DNA of 64,000 bases from Liolophura sinensis (GCF_032854445.1 NC_088300.1:43023682-43087681); one strand, 5' to 3'; positions 1-10,114 are shown, counted from the first letter of the stretch. A program made the numbers and translations. The notes: generated by a model from the sequence alone, not told the origin.

Positions 1-66
1 AATCTTGCTGGTTTGAGGCCACTAGACCCCCACCTGGGGTCATTAATGTCTCCTGGCGGATAACCT
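1..66 (-). CDS. MASTL: MASTL exon 7 (start of the non-conserved middle region, cut by the window edge)
   Basis: An acceptor TTTTGCAG precedes an open frame of 22 codons reading [20 protein letters not shown] and on to the window edge, in phase with exon 6. Its Met-Thr-Pro lies where vertebrate Greatwall has a Cdk1-type Thr-Pro just after the DFG segment. The exon continues past the left edge. Confidence 0.8.
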
Positions 67-3000
67 CTGCAAAATCAACATACACAAAATTAACATGAAA
101 GTTAATGTGAACAACAGTCCCTTTACGGTGCAGAAAAACAGAATCAAAAAGACCACACTTATTCTCTCCTTACAGTAGGGACATCTGGAGGTTACGGGCA
201 AACACATGTGCATGTACTGATCCTATAACCATTCTGAGCCTGTCCTTCTAACTCATAATAATGTCCTTCATACATTTATTTATATGATTGGTGTTTTACG
301 TCGTACTCAAGAATATTTCACTTATACGACGGCAGCCAGCATTATGGTGGGTGAAAACCGGGCACAGCCCGGGGGAAACGACCATCCACAGGTTGCTGGC
401 AGACCTTCCCACTTACGGCCGGAGAGGAAGCCAGCGTGAGTTGTACTTGAACTCACAGCGACCGCATTGGTGAGAGATTCCTGGGTCATTACGCTGCGCT
501 AACCAACTGAGCCATGGAGGCCCCGTGTGTCCTTTATACATGTATATCTGATAAAATACCCATGACAGCTTTCACCCATACTGAATAATCATGAAGCAGG
601 GAATTCTCTGATTGAGACTGAGATTTCCAAAGAAAAAATGTGAGCTCATGTGAAGTGTGTGAAAAAACCCCCCACTATAATTAACTTACCAGGTTTTAAT
701 GTGATTTTTGAGAGGCCAAAGTCAGAGAGCTTGAGGTGGCCAGTCCTGGAGATTAGCATGTTGTCTGGTTTGATGTCCCTGTCAATCATAGCATTTCCTC
801 ACATAATGGAAAAGGCATGGAGAAGTTGAAAATCTGGCCACTCAAGAGAGACCAAGGTTTTGAGAATTCAAAGTAGCCAGCATGTAATTTTGTGATATGG
901 AATTCTATGTTTATGAATTATAATGTCCGCTGTCATTAAAGGATACATGAAAAGGAACTACAAAACAAAGATAATGTTTCGATGCCAATGAAGAAAATCA
1001 TACCCTGGAATTTTTGTCAATAAAAAAATCACTTTGGGAATATTTTTATACCTGGTTATTACCCCTCTATATTATGCATATTTTCTGTCAGAAATCAGAT
1101 TTTTTCAGAAATTACGTCATCATTGATCTTGCTTGGAACTTGGTGAACACCCCCATGAAGTGCCCTTAAACGGCCTTAAGAAAACTGTACTTTGAAGCAT
1201 TTTTACCTCCCAAAGTGAAAGTTGAAAAATTTGTTTGTACTGTTATGTCAGATTACACATGATAATCTGCACAGTAAGAAATAAAACCAAAACATTTCAT
1301 GTATCTGTCAATAGTTAATATCAGATTTTAACACATCAAAATTTAATAAAAGACACACAATTAACAGCAAATGAACTCTAGAGTTGAGTTGACTTACCTG
1401 TGAATGATGCCTCGTTTGTGCAGGTATTCCAGAGCCAGAGCTACCTCAGCAGCATACAACACAGCCATGTCCTCGTCAAAAAACCCACAGATTGTCAGTA
1501 AGCTCTTCACATCCCCTCCGATTAGGTACTCCATAATCTTGGTAGATGAATTGCAAAATAAGAAAATAAACCTATTTACAGCTGTAGAACTAGACAGAAT
1601 TTCCAATTTATTTACAATGTTTGTACAAATATGACATCAATGTACAATAAATTTTCATCAAATACAGATATTATTGCATGTACTTAATGGAAATGAACAG
1701 GTCATTGAAATATATACATAACCACATTACTCCCACATCTACTTCTACATCCAGTTGGGGAGTTGGAGCTCTTTTATCCTACACAGTCCTACTGTGTCAT
1801 GTGACTTGTGAAACATGTTAGGAAACCTTTGTTGACATTACTTTACCGATCACCTGTCTCACCATGTTCCAGTTCACATTCATGCAGCTACAATTTATTC
1901 ATGAATTAAAAAAATATAAATTTCATTTGCATACAGGCACATGAGGCAGTCCATTTACTCAAGCTGTAAATCACGGCTACAAGGCTCGCTGGCTGATACA
2001 CTGCTTGAAGAAGACCTTTAACTAAAGCTTACCAGGTAGATGTTCTGTTTTGACTGAAAAGAGTAGTAGAGCTTCACAATAAAAGGACAGAAAGTTGAGG
2101 CCATGGCATCCCTTTCGGCTTTCACTGAAATCACGAATATTTCAACTTTTTTTGACTTCAGTCAGGTTAATGATTGAAAAAAAGCAGACTGCCTGTAGGA
2201 AAAACACCAGCCTTTGTCAAGCACAGGGCAAACCCCCTGACCTAAAACTGCAGTCAAGATCAACAGACGCTAGATTTCAGCAAGCAGCTTTAATCAGTTG
2301 CAAAGGTGAGAGCAACCTTTTTAAAGCTAAAAACCATACGAAGGCCTCACTCAAAGAAATGAATTTTTTCTGTTATATATATATATTTACATGTACAACA
2401 GTATTTGTGCATTGACAACTACTGTTAATACATGCACAGTAGGCTTTCAAGTTGTTACTGAAATGCTATTTGATATCTTTTGATGAATTCATGTCTTTCA
2501 TTATATCATCAATTACCCCTAATATTCAGTGTGAAATGACATGTAACAATTGCATGTTCCAAATTGTGAGGCCTATCCTCTACTCTACACATTGTCAATA
2601 TTACAGTCCCAGAAAACATATTTGTTCAGAGATACGCAGCTGTGTGTCATGGCTTATAAAAATCCACATTATAATGTAATACATTCTTTTAGTTTTGAAG
2701 TACATGTAGAAACCCTGTACATATAGTTTTAACAGTTAGGTTGAATCACGAAGAGTAGGAAAGTCTCACCCTGTTCCACAACATTCTTGTTAATTAGGTC
2801 CGCCTTCTTGAGCACCTTGATGGCGTACACCTTGTCAGGACGTGACTTTTTATGGCCCAAGAACACTTTCCTGAAAAATGCAACATAAACAGAGCTGATG
2901 CTCAGAAAGCATGTGTTTTGATATCACATGGTCTACATATACATCTTTCTATGGAATCCACGTCACTTACAACAAGCTTAATATGCATGTTTAGACAAAT

Positions 3001-4968
3001 AATGCAATACAAGTCAGCAAAAACCAGACCAATTAAAGAATATTCCACAATACACGTATACTAAGTAAGTAAATACTGTATTTCACCCGGAGTTTAGCAC
3101 TTTTCAAGTGACATGATTTTGTAGCATCTGATCAATTTATTCACTGTATGGGCCTCATAAGAGTTTTTTGTGAACACTGATTAATTTCTTAAGTGTTGAC
3201 ATCAAAATTATCATTTGAAGATCTTTATGTGCTTATAAAAGTCCATTCAAAACACAACAATCTGTTTAACATCAACTCATATATCACTATTTGCATAAAA
3301 CAACACAATATTTGTGACAAAGTAAAATTATTTTGGAATAAAAAATTAATTAAAAATTTTGATTTCCATATCATTTTTTTAACATCTGTTGTATAATATC
3401 TATGTTAAATATCCTTCCTGCATGAGGGCCCCAGGTATGATGAAAATAACCAGTTCAGCCTTGAGGCTCTAATCTAAAAAAATCCTATTATATTTTGCCT
3501 CTTGTATCCTCTGAAAGTTAAAGTTTATGCATACGTGAAATTTGGCAGAAAATGTCCATAATTTATACACCACAACAGCGGATCCATGAAAACCACACCC
3601 GAAATAAAGAGAACATACTTAACATATCAAGAGAGCATAAAGAGTTTTCTAAATTTTCCACTTAATCATCCACCCAAACTAATACACAAAACAGGCCTAT
3701 TATATCGCTCTAGGGCTATAACAGATATTCTTGAGAATTTCTAACAACACCAGTATTAAATAGATCACTTAAAGTTTATTATTTATGTCAGTCACTTGTC
3801 TTTAGGTGTTCAGTGGAACAAACTATGACATTTTCAAAAAACACAGGTGGGGTGCACAGATGGATACATGAGTATTAATAAACATGGTCATAATTTATAC
3901 TTGTAAATGATGAACAGCAAAAGATGTACATGCTTTAGTTAATATTTTTGCCTTATCAAATAATTAAGTAATTACTGATCATCTTATGTATGTTGTACAC
4001 GTTTGGTGTCAAATAAAGATTATTACCAGGCTTTAATCATTGTGCTATGGTTAGTATAAACACAGATATCGCCGAGTCCAAATATGCAGATACATGTATC
4101 TGAATTCATGAAACCATAGTTCAATTAAATTAAATGTTGAGGTCTCAAAGGGCTGGTAAAAATCAGAAATTGTTGAAAATTTACCTCAATGTTTAATTTA
4201 AGTGAACCAGATACCAGTTGGAGACTCATGATGTTTTGCTGGCAATGCAGACTGATCTATAAAACCAGAAATGTTATGTAGTGGAATACTAAAATGTACT
4301 ACCCAAATGCTCCCCTGCTGATGGGTTTATCCAAGGTAAAGTCATCAATTGTTGGAGCCTGCAAGTAAAGCAAAAACAACACCTGAGGAAATCATTGACA
4401 ACTCCTACCTGGCTTTAATTAGCCTACATAAGATGAATTCTTCTCAGTATCTCCTTATTCTAAAAATGTATGCAATGATGTACTCAACGACAAATCACGG
4501 ATGAAGAATTACTGACACAAAATTTACACGCCAGTGGCATACATGTCCGCCGTGTTTATTCTGCTGTGTCAAAATTAATGGGACTCCAAATAACAGATGT
4601 TCTACAACAACAACAAGTTGAACAACAGCAACAACAACAGATCATTGCACTCGACAATTTGTTGCTGTGATTGTATAGATGGTCATGTGAGATCAAAAGT
4701 CCGAGAAATATATTAAATAATGAACCTTGAAATGAAGAATAACGAAAGACAATATCACCGGTAAGCCTTTCTTTCAATGTCATTGTGTGACAGCGAATCG
4801 CCACTTTCAGTTTTCAATAACGACTACTGGTATGACTTCAGTCAGTTCACAAGCGACTTTTACCTTTGACGAAATTTCCGATTGCGAATCATCTGAATGC
4901 TGCGATTCACTCCTTTCTCTTTGCACTGCTGGTGGCGCATTTTCATCGTTTGTGTCGATAAAATCCAT
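1..4968 (-). CDS. MASTL: Greatwall/MASTL-type mitotic Ser/Thr kinase, 5' half of gene (7 exons, continues past the left edge)
   Basis: Greatwall is an AGC-family kinase that phosphorylates ENSA/ARPP19 so that PP2A-B55 is inhibited during mitosis. Seven exons, in transcript order 4968-4864, 4358-4303, 2870-2770, 2124-2033, 1537-1398, 778-690 and 66-1, have GT donors, AG acceptors and matching phases. Together they give about 216 residues. Seen in the product: an acidic, Ser-rich N-terminus (residues 1-35), glycine loop SRGAFGKV (48-55), catalytic Lys72 in YAIKVLKK, the hinge [23 protein letters not shown] from residue 164, and DFGLSK at 184-189. These match the MASTL N-lobe and catalytic loop closely and fit ordinary MAST kinases less well. 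After DFG the frame enters the family's long non-conserved insert, with a Thr-Pro at 204-205. The rest of the insert and the C-lobe lie outside the window. The ATG at 4968 was chosen because it heads an open exon that splices in phase to the kinase start. A MAST1-4 paralogue is the main alternative. Confidence 0.93.
276..527 (-). mobile_element. SINE family A, full-length, with target-site duplication
   Basis: Read on the minus strand this begins with a tRNA-like head (CTCAGTTGGTTAGCGCAGCG A box; GAGTTCAAGT B box near 440). It continues through a conserved core and ends in an AAAT-type tail. It is bounded by TGTCCTTCATACAT at 262-275 and TGTCCTTTATACAT at 528-541, a 14-base duplication with one mismatch. 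It lies in the MASTL intron after exon 6. Confidence 0.9.
690..778 (-). CDS. MASTL: MASTL exon 6 (catalytic loop and DFG)
   Basis: This 89-base exon has donor GTAAGTT. It encodes [19 protein letters not shown] followed by [10 protein letters not shown]. It contains the catalytic-loop Asp166 and the DFG Asp184, both intact, so this stretch predicts an active kinase. Confidence 0.95.
1398..1537 (-). CDS. MASTL: MASTL exon 5 (hinge to HR of the HRD motif)
   Basis: This 140-base exon has donor GTAAGTC. It encodes the hinge [13 protein letters not shown], then [20 protein letters not shown] and GIIHR. The Arg codon is split across the donor and completed by exon 6, which supplies the Asp of HRD. 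It is the clearest Greatwall signature in the window. Confidence 0.95.
2033..2124 (-). CDS. MASTL: MASTL exon 4 (alpha-C helix region)
   Basis: This 92-base exon has acceptor GATTTCAG and donor GTAAGC. It encodes the alpha-C helix, [10 protein letters not shown] (its Glu is the usual partner of the catalytic Lys), followed by [13 protein letters not shown]. The phase matches both neighbours exactly. Confidence 0.92.
2770..2870 (-). CDS. MASTL: MASTL exon 3 (ATP-binding lysine)
   Basis: This 101-base exon has acceptor TTTTTCAG and donor GTGAGAC. It encodes the strand beginning KVFLGHKK, then [15 protein letters not shown], which contains the invariant ATP-binding Lys (residue 72) and the KKAD-INKN run typical of Greatwall. 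It ends one base into the Val codon that opens exon 4. Confidence 0.93.
4303..4358 (-). CDS. MASTL: MASTL exon 2 (glycine-loop exon)
   Basis: This 56-base exon lies between a TTGCAG acceptor and a GTAGTAC donor. It encodes [19 protein letters not shown], the beginning of the kinase N-lobe up to the glycine-rich loop. It ends with two bases of the next Gly codon, completed by the first base of exon 3. It is too short to stand out as an open reading frame. Confidence 0.9.
4864..4968 (-). CDS. MASTL: MASTL exon 1 (start codon, 35 residues)
   Basis: This exon has 35 whole codons from ATG at 4968-4966 and ends at a donor reading GTAAAAG. It encodes a hydrophilic N-terminus rich in Ser, Glu and Asp with no recognisable domain, as is usual for the short tail before the Greatwall kinase domain. 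The next exon continues in phase 0. Confidence 0.82.
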
Positions 4969-5130
4969 TACAGCTGTGTAATACTGTGTTCAACTCATGT
5001 TGTTACAAACCCTTCACATTCAGAAAAACCGCCATCACGCGAGGAGTTTCACTCGGTCGCCTCCGGCATCTTTCGGAATAGCACAGCGGAAAATCCCGAA
5101 CATACGCGAACAATATCAGGTGAGTAAATA
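4969..5130. promoter_or_regulatory. Upstream region of MASTL, possible shared (bidirectional) promoter
   Basis: Directly upstream of the MASTL ATG is about 160 bases that are more CpG-rich than the flanks. On the opposite strand it contains a strong splice-donor consensus, CAG|GTGAGT, at 5118-5126. That would fit a non-coding first exon of a divergent plus-strand transcript, perhaps the VWA gene that starts coding at 7577. No TATA box was seen. The donor is seen; the promoter role is inference. Confidence 0.35.
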
Positions 5131-5680
5131 CTCGAAATTTGGGGACATAAATATGAAGAGCAAACCAAAATTTTGAACAATTATAATTATTACTTACTTC
5201 ACGTTAAGGCAACTACATACATCCTACAGAGGCAGAAAAATGTAATATTTGCCTAATGCTCTCATTTATAGCCTACTAATTAAATCCTATAGAATGAAGA
5301 ACCTAAGTCTATAACATTATGTTGGATACATGCGTAAGGGTAATTACATAATACTATCACGGTCATGCTATAAAGTGTTTATAAAGTAATTAAATATACC
5401 AAAATGCATAGAACTGTCTAAAATCTTATCTTTCTACTTTGTCATATCAAGTACAGGGCACGTGTCAGCCGTATCATACGATCGATCAATACGACGAAGT
5501 GAAAATGAAGTAAAATCGTAAGACCTTCATACTTGTCAGTCAGTAAAAACAGCCATGAAAACTGATATCCAGGTGAATCGTCCATCGTAAAGAGTTTAAT
5601 TTATGGCAATTAGCATTTGATAGGTACAGTTGTAAGCACGATTTGTTCCCGCTAAAAACTTCTCTGTTGCAGAGATCCTT

Positions 5681-5682
<2 letters not shown>

Positions 5683-5747
<65 letters not shown>
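5683..5747. repeat. (TA)n microsatellite
   Basis: A perfect run of about 32 TA dinucleotides lies between MASTL and the Penelope fragment. The open frame across it that encodes alternating Tyr-Ile is an artefact. Confidence 0.98.
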
Positions 5748-5750
<3 letters not shown>

Positions 5751-5754
5751 TGCA

Positions 5755-5815
5755 AACCTCCTGTGTAAAATCCGATGGAGATAGCGGGAGATGGATTTGA
5801 ACACGTGACCTCTAT
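5755..5815 (-). repeat. Possible decayed tRNA-derived SINE head
   Basis: The stretch GGATTTGAACACGTGACCTC (5794-5813), read on the minus strand, looks like a tRNA T-arm with a B box. A near copy occurs at 34791. No complete element is visible around it. Confidence 0.3.
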
Positions 5816-6193
5816 GTTTGAAGATAGATATCTGTATATAGGCCTCTACAAAACCATATAGGTAAACCTAATCAGTCGCAGTTTTTTATGGCTAATAATA
5901 TTGACAGGGCAGGGATTGGTCAAATTTCATCATTAATTGAATTGGAGTTTAATAAAACTGGACACCATTACATAAACGTCAAAGGCAAGAAAGCCTTCTT
6001 CAGTTTCACTACATACAAGGGTTACGGCATTCACGGGATGTTCCGTTGTTCATATAGAGTTGCTTGAATTTCTCCTTAATAACATCTAGGAGAAATTCGG
6101 GGAAATTTGGAAGCTTTGTGTCATCGCTTCGTGCCATTCTAACATCATTTCCTGCCATCATGCCATCGCTGAGCATCATCGTGCCATTACTAC

Positions 6194-6560
6194 GTGAAAT
6201 CGCTTGGCGATGATGGTGCGACGATGGCCTCATCTGCCTTCCACGGGGAAACCATATATCAACAGTGTATAGGTATTCCGATGGGTACAAACTGTGCCCC
6301 TCTTTTGGCTGATCTATACCTGTTCTTGTATAAATACGACTATATGCAGAAACTATCAAGGAGTTATCCTCACAAGACCAAATCTTTCTCATTCACTAAA
6401 CGGTGTATCGATGATCTGCTAGCTTTAAGCAATCCGTATATACAAAAGCTGTGGAAGACATATATCAACCTTCGCTGGATTTAAAGATAACCCCACACTC
6501 TCCAGATGGTACATCTTTTCTGAACCAGCATTTGTGCAAAAACCTGCGTTGATTAGTGGT
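6194..6560 (+). pseudogene. Penelope-like element reverse transcriptase fragment
   Basis: The frame from about 6241 encodes IGIPMGTNCAPLLADLYLF, which is the typical RT motif block of Penelope-like retroelements. About 30 residues later comes RCIDDLLALSNPYI, the palm motif that normally reads Y-I-D-D; here the Tyr is Cys. Shortly after, the reading shifts by +1 (PSLDLKITPHSPDGTSF) and soon reaches stops. The fingers, the GIY-YIG endonuclease and the element ends are all absent, so this is a dead fragment of one RT block. The upstream Met-containing part up to 6240 is not recognisable and is probably unrelated DNA. Confidence 0.85.
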
Positions 6561-7576
6561 AAAAAAAATACCGGAATATTAAATCATATGTACGGTATCA
6601 AATTCAACTCTTAACCACGTAATCTATGATAACTCGTTCTCATAGTAACTTAAATTTTTTTAATTTGAATTTTTTATTATAAATGTATACATTGTGCATA
6701 ACATACATCATCAATCATATATTAATAATTATTAATCAGTATATGGGTATACTCGTGACGTCAGTCACATGTTCTTCTGCACAGTGGTGGAAGTAAATAG
6801 CATGTATACGTCATATATAGGTAAGCATGTATGACTTGACCTATTTGTCAGACAGTTGATGTGTTAGCCGAGGCGAACATGCCCAGACTTGCCATCCTGC
6901 TCAGCCTGTTCGAACACGCCAAACAGTACTGCTGTTCAGCCTACACTATACAGCCACAAATGCTCATGGATGTAAACTGTCCAGTATTGCTCAACACGCC
7001 TGCGAGCCGAATGCTGCTTGCCCCAACAGGCCCAGGCACGTCGTCTCACAATACTATATATATGCAGCCCAAAAGCACGGATCAACCACACACGTCGAAA
7101 ACCTGTACAAGGCTACACTAGTTGCCTGGGAAACGCTTATACGGCGCTATTTACCTAGAATCTGGCCTCGTCACTTTGGTATATACGACATTACAGGTAC
7201 ACACACATCTTCCCTCAGATGTTACCCTGACAGGCCCAGCTAAATATTACATTTAATAACGATACCGTTAAATGAGTTATGAGGACATATACACGCTTGG
7301 AAGAACACCGAGGTTATCTCCCCTACCCCACTCTCTTTTTTACCGTTAGCATGGGCATAAATTGCCGAGAAAATTTTTCTTACTGTTTCCCAGTCGTTTG
7401 CATGAACACTTCTAGTGAGACAAATGCTGTGGGATGTTATTTAGACTCAGAAATGTATATCCAATCTACTTATTATAATAATACCGCATAAAGAGAGAAT
7501 TTTTTATGTGTATAAGACAGAAAACTCCAGTGGGCCTATAATATATAAATATTATCTTTGTTCAGAAATCACCGAT

Positions 7577-8026
7577 ATGGCTGCCATTCTACCGCCAGGA
7601 GGCCTCCATGAGATTGTCTTCTCTTTTGACACCACTGGTTCAATGAGTGGCTGTATTAACAAGGTCAAAAATCGACTCCAAGACATGATGCAGCGTCTAC
7701 AAGCTGACATTCCTGGCATCAGAATTGCCGTGTTTGCCCATGGTGATTACTGTGACGAAAGCGTCTACGTCACAAGACATATAAACTTCACCAATAACAT
7801 CGGCCATCTTTGCCAGTTTGTAAAAGAAACCAAAGCCACGCACGGGGGAGATTTTGAAGAATGCTACGAACTTGTGCTGAGGCAGGTACAAACCATGTTG
7901 TCATGGACACCGGCATCTCAACGTTCATTGGTCATGATCGGGGACGCCACTCCTCACGAGGCAGGCTATCATCTAAATGTCCAAAACATTGACTGGAAAA
8001 CAGAGGTCAAGGCCTTGAAAGGCATG
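7577..8026 (+). CDS. VWA gene coding exon 1 (MIDAS motifs)
   Basis: This exon has 150 whole codons ending in Lys-Gly-Met before donor GTGAGTCC. It carries all three MIDAS motifs of the VWA fold. A probable acceptor at 7564-7565 suggests that an untranslated exon lies upstream. Confidence 0.87.
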
Positions 8027-9894
8027 GTGAGTCCATGATAATTAACATTTTTATATGTTTCTTTCATATGGGACCCGCTGAACTTTAAGATTGCCATGCT
8101 ATTTTAGACAAATACCCTCTGTCTTTAATTACAATCAAATTTATTTATTTAACTTGCTTAACTCCACACTAAACCATTTTCCACTTGACACAATGGCGGT
8201 CAGTTTTGTGGGCAAATGAAAGCGGAGTATCCAGAGTAAATTACCGACCTGTGGTAAGTTACTGACCAGCTTTCCCATGTGTGACGTACACTATGAACAC
8301 AGTATTACTGCACTCAAGTGTTGTCGACCGTTCGAGTGAGCGCGGAGGAATCTCTTCTTGTCCCAGGCGAAGTCTGAATCCGCAACTGGTGTCCAACTGA
8401 AACCAACCGCGTGACTGTGATAGATTTATTTGAATATGTGTAGACTGAATCACAATTATTCTTTAAAGTCATGTATTTGTCTTTCTGACAGGGTGTCAGA
8501 ATCTATTCTGTGCAGTGTGACGCGAACGTCACGGCCACGCCGTTTTATAATCACTTGGCTGAAGAGACCAATGGAGTTCACCTTAAACTGGGGCAGTTCA
8601 GCGAGATCTTTGACTTTCTGATGGCTATCTGTTACCGTGAGCATGGCGCAGAGTTTCTTCAGGTAGGTCTGACTCTGAGGTGAACATCTGACCAGAAGGC
8701 AACAACTTCAACTTAGTATCCCCCGTAACAATCAAGAAAATGGTAAAATGGATAGTGTTATTGTTAACGGACTCTTCTTAGCAACACTTAGCATATTTGA
8801 TGCTAAGAATGACTGACCAGCCTGTGTTCACTGTGTTTCCAGACATATGAAAAGGAAGTACGAGCTCGACCGAAACCCATAAGTAAAGGTCTGAGTAGCA
8901 TGTTCGGGGCTCTTCGTTCGGGAGATTCCGTAAACCCTTCGGAAAAAGACGACTCTGAGTCGGGTTACTCTTCCGACAGAGACGACAGTCCAGCTCGTGA
9001 CCGAGGACATTTGAAACGATCCACGAAAAGGACTGGCTCCAAATTAACACCTGTTGTTCCTGAGAAACTCAGGAAAACAAGAGCCGGAAAAAAGGTGAGT
9101 GACGAAATATGTTTATTGTGTTTGGTATAAACCTGCCATGGGTATAAAGCAAACATGCATTTGGCCTCCCCGAACATGTCATAGGGCAACATCACATCAA
9201 ATATATGTATCTTCTTTATGATTTTAGGGTGATTTGCAAATAGAGCAGTTTATGCAATCAAACTGCAAGGACTTTTTGGAACCGTTTTCACCAAACTACA
9301 TTTTGACAAAATCGTTGCTGAAAATGTGATCTATATATATATGTATATATATGTGTGTGTGTGTCCGTTGTTATATAGGTGCAAAGACGTAACCGAGAGG
9401 ATGTGTCCCAGAAGAAGTTTTTGCTCAGCGATCTGAAGTGGTCTCCGTGGAAGTTGGCCATGGTACCAGCGGTTCCCAAAGGCACCCGATTGTGGTGGGT
9501 AGGGCGGGGTGAGAACAAACCCGGCTTTAAGAGGGATTACCTCTTCCGGGGAGATCTCAATAAATCGGCGGTATACGAACTGGCCGTGCAGCCTCGGTGG
9601 GGCAGCAAACGACAAGTCATGTACACAAAGTTCGTCACTGGCCGAAAAACGGTCCGGTCTTGGGAGAATTACCTGCTCAAAATGAATGACATCCAGGCAC
9701 AGATTGATAATGTTCTTGAATCTCGTTGCAACATCTACATCCGGCGTGCCATTTGCTCGGAGACTTCGGTTCGGAAGACTGGGCATCAGCTCACACGTGC
9801 TTATGACTATGCTTGGAGAAGATTGCGTAACGGCAGAGACTCACACCGTGACGTAAAGGTGGAGAGGAAGTCTGTTTCATCGTCATCTTTCTAA
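7577..9894 (+). CDS. VWA-domain protein, 4 exons, 462 residues
   Basis: Exons 7577-8026, 8492-8662, 8843-9094 and 9379-9894 all splice in phase 0 with GTGAGT/GTAGGT donors and AG acceptors. Residues 1 to about 205 form a von Willebrand factor A domain. The metal-ion-dependent adhesion site is complete: D18-T-T20-G-S22, Thr88 in ATHGGDFEE, and Asp123 in MIGDATPHE. The Gly-Asp-Ala-x-Pro-His pattern recalls the intracellular VWA domains of vWKA-type proteins, but no kinase domain follows. Residues 208-291 are a low-complexity linker rich in Ser, Asp, Lys and Arg. The last 171 residues hold a Trp-rich segment (LKWSPWKLAMVPAVPKGT) that I do not recognise. No signal peptide or membrane segment was seen, so it is probably cytosolic. 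The ATG at 7577 was chosen because a pyrimidine-rich acceptor (TTTGTTCAG, ending 7565) sits just before it; an in-frame ATG at 7508 would lie upstream of that acceptor. Function unknown. Confidence 0.85.
8250..8415 (-). repeat. Possible decayed SINE (family C) in VWA intron 1
   Basis: The segment contains GCTTTCCCATGTGTGACG followed by a tRNA T-arm-like stretch near 8375. This resembles the better copy at 33770, but divergence is high. Confidence 0.3.
8492..8662 (+). CDS. VWA gene exon 2 (end of VWA fold)
   Basis: This exon has 57 whole codons with acceptor TTTCTGACAG and donor GTAGGTCT. It encodes GVRIYSVQCDAN, a typical late beta strand of a VWA domain, then a helix ending AICYREHGAEFLQ. 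Confidence 0.87.
8843..9094 (+). CDS. VWA gene exon 3 (charged linker)
   Basis: This exon has 84 whole codons with acceptor GTGTTTCCAG and donor GTGAGTG. It encodes a hydrophilic, Ser/Asp/Lys/Arg-rich stretch with no fold expected. Basic clusters such as RKTRAGKK at its end could act as a nuclear signal, which is inference. Confidence 0.83.
9331..9364. repeat. TATATG/TG microsatellite in VWA intron 3
   Basis: An alternating TA tract grades into (TG)n about 15 bases before the acceptor of the terminal exon. It may replace a normal polypyrimidine tract. Confidence 0.9.
9379..9894 (+). CDS. VWA gene terminal exon (unrecognised C-terminal domain)
   Basis: This exon has 171 codons plus the TAA stop at 9892-9894. 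It encodes a compact region with several Trp residues (WSPWK, LWWVGRG, SWENYLLK) and a Ser-rich end. It belongs to no family I can name. The acceptor is TTATATAG, directly after a TATATG/TG microsatellite. Confidence 0.85.
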   Translation: MQRRNREDVSQKKFLLSDLKWSPWKLAMVPAVPKGTRLWWVGRGENKPGFKRDYLFRGDLNKSAVYELAVQPRWGSKRQVMYTKFVTGRKTVRSWENYLLKMNDIQAQIDNVLESRCNIYIRRAICSETSVRKTGHQLTRAYDYAWRRLRNGRDSHRDVKVERKSVSSSSF

Positions 9895-10114
9895 AGCATA
9901 TTGTATGTTATATTGTATGACTTTTACATTATTTTCATTCACTCACTTTTCATCTCGTCTCTTAGCTTAGTGCTACTCGATATGCAGATGTGTACTGTCT
10001 GCAATAGCGTACTTGTTGATATTATAATTGTTATATAGGCCATGCAGTATACAGCGCTTGTCATGACGCATTGTTTTACCTCTGAGCGATGATCTGTTGT
10101 TGTTTTATTGTGAA

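Noticed and set aside
1404-1634. Plus-strand open frame of 76 codons
   Set aside because: It is the antisense shadow of MASTL exon 5.
5540-5755. Open frame with a long Tyr-Ile run
   Set aside because: Translation of a (TA)n microsatellite.
6009-6392. Minus-strand 127-codon frame
   Set aside because: It overlaps the RT block on the other strand and low-complexity DNA, and has no family resemblance.
6861-7121. Upstream coding exon of the VWA gene
   Set aside because: The frame has no resemblance to any protein and no in-phase junction to 7577 could be defined.
9331-9786. Minus-strand 151-codon frame
   Set aside because: Antisense shadow of the last VWA exon; it ends in translated microsatellite.
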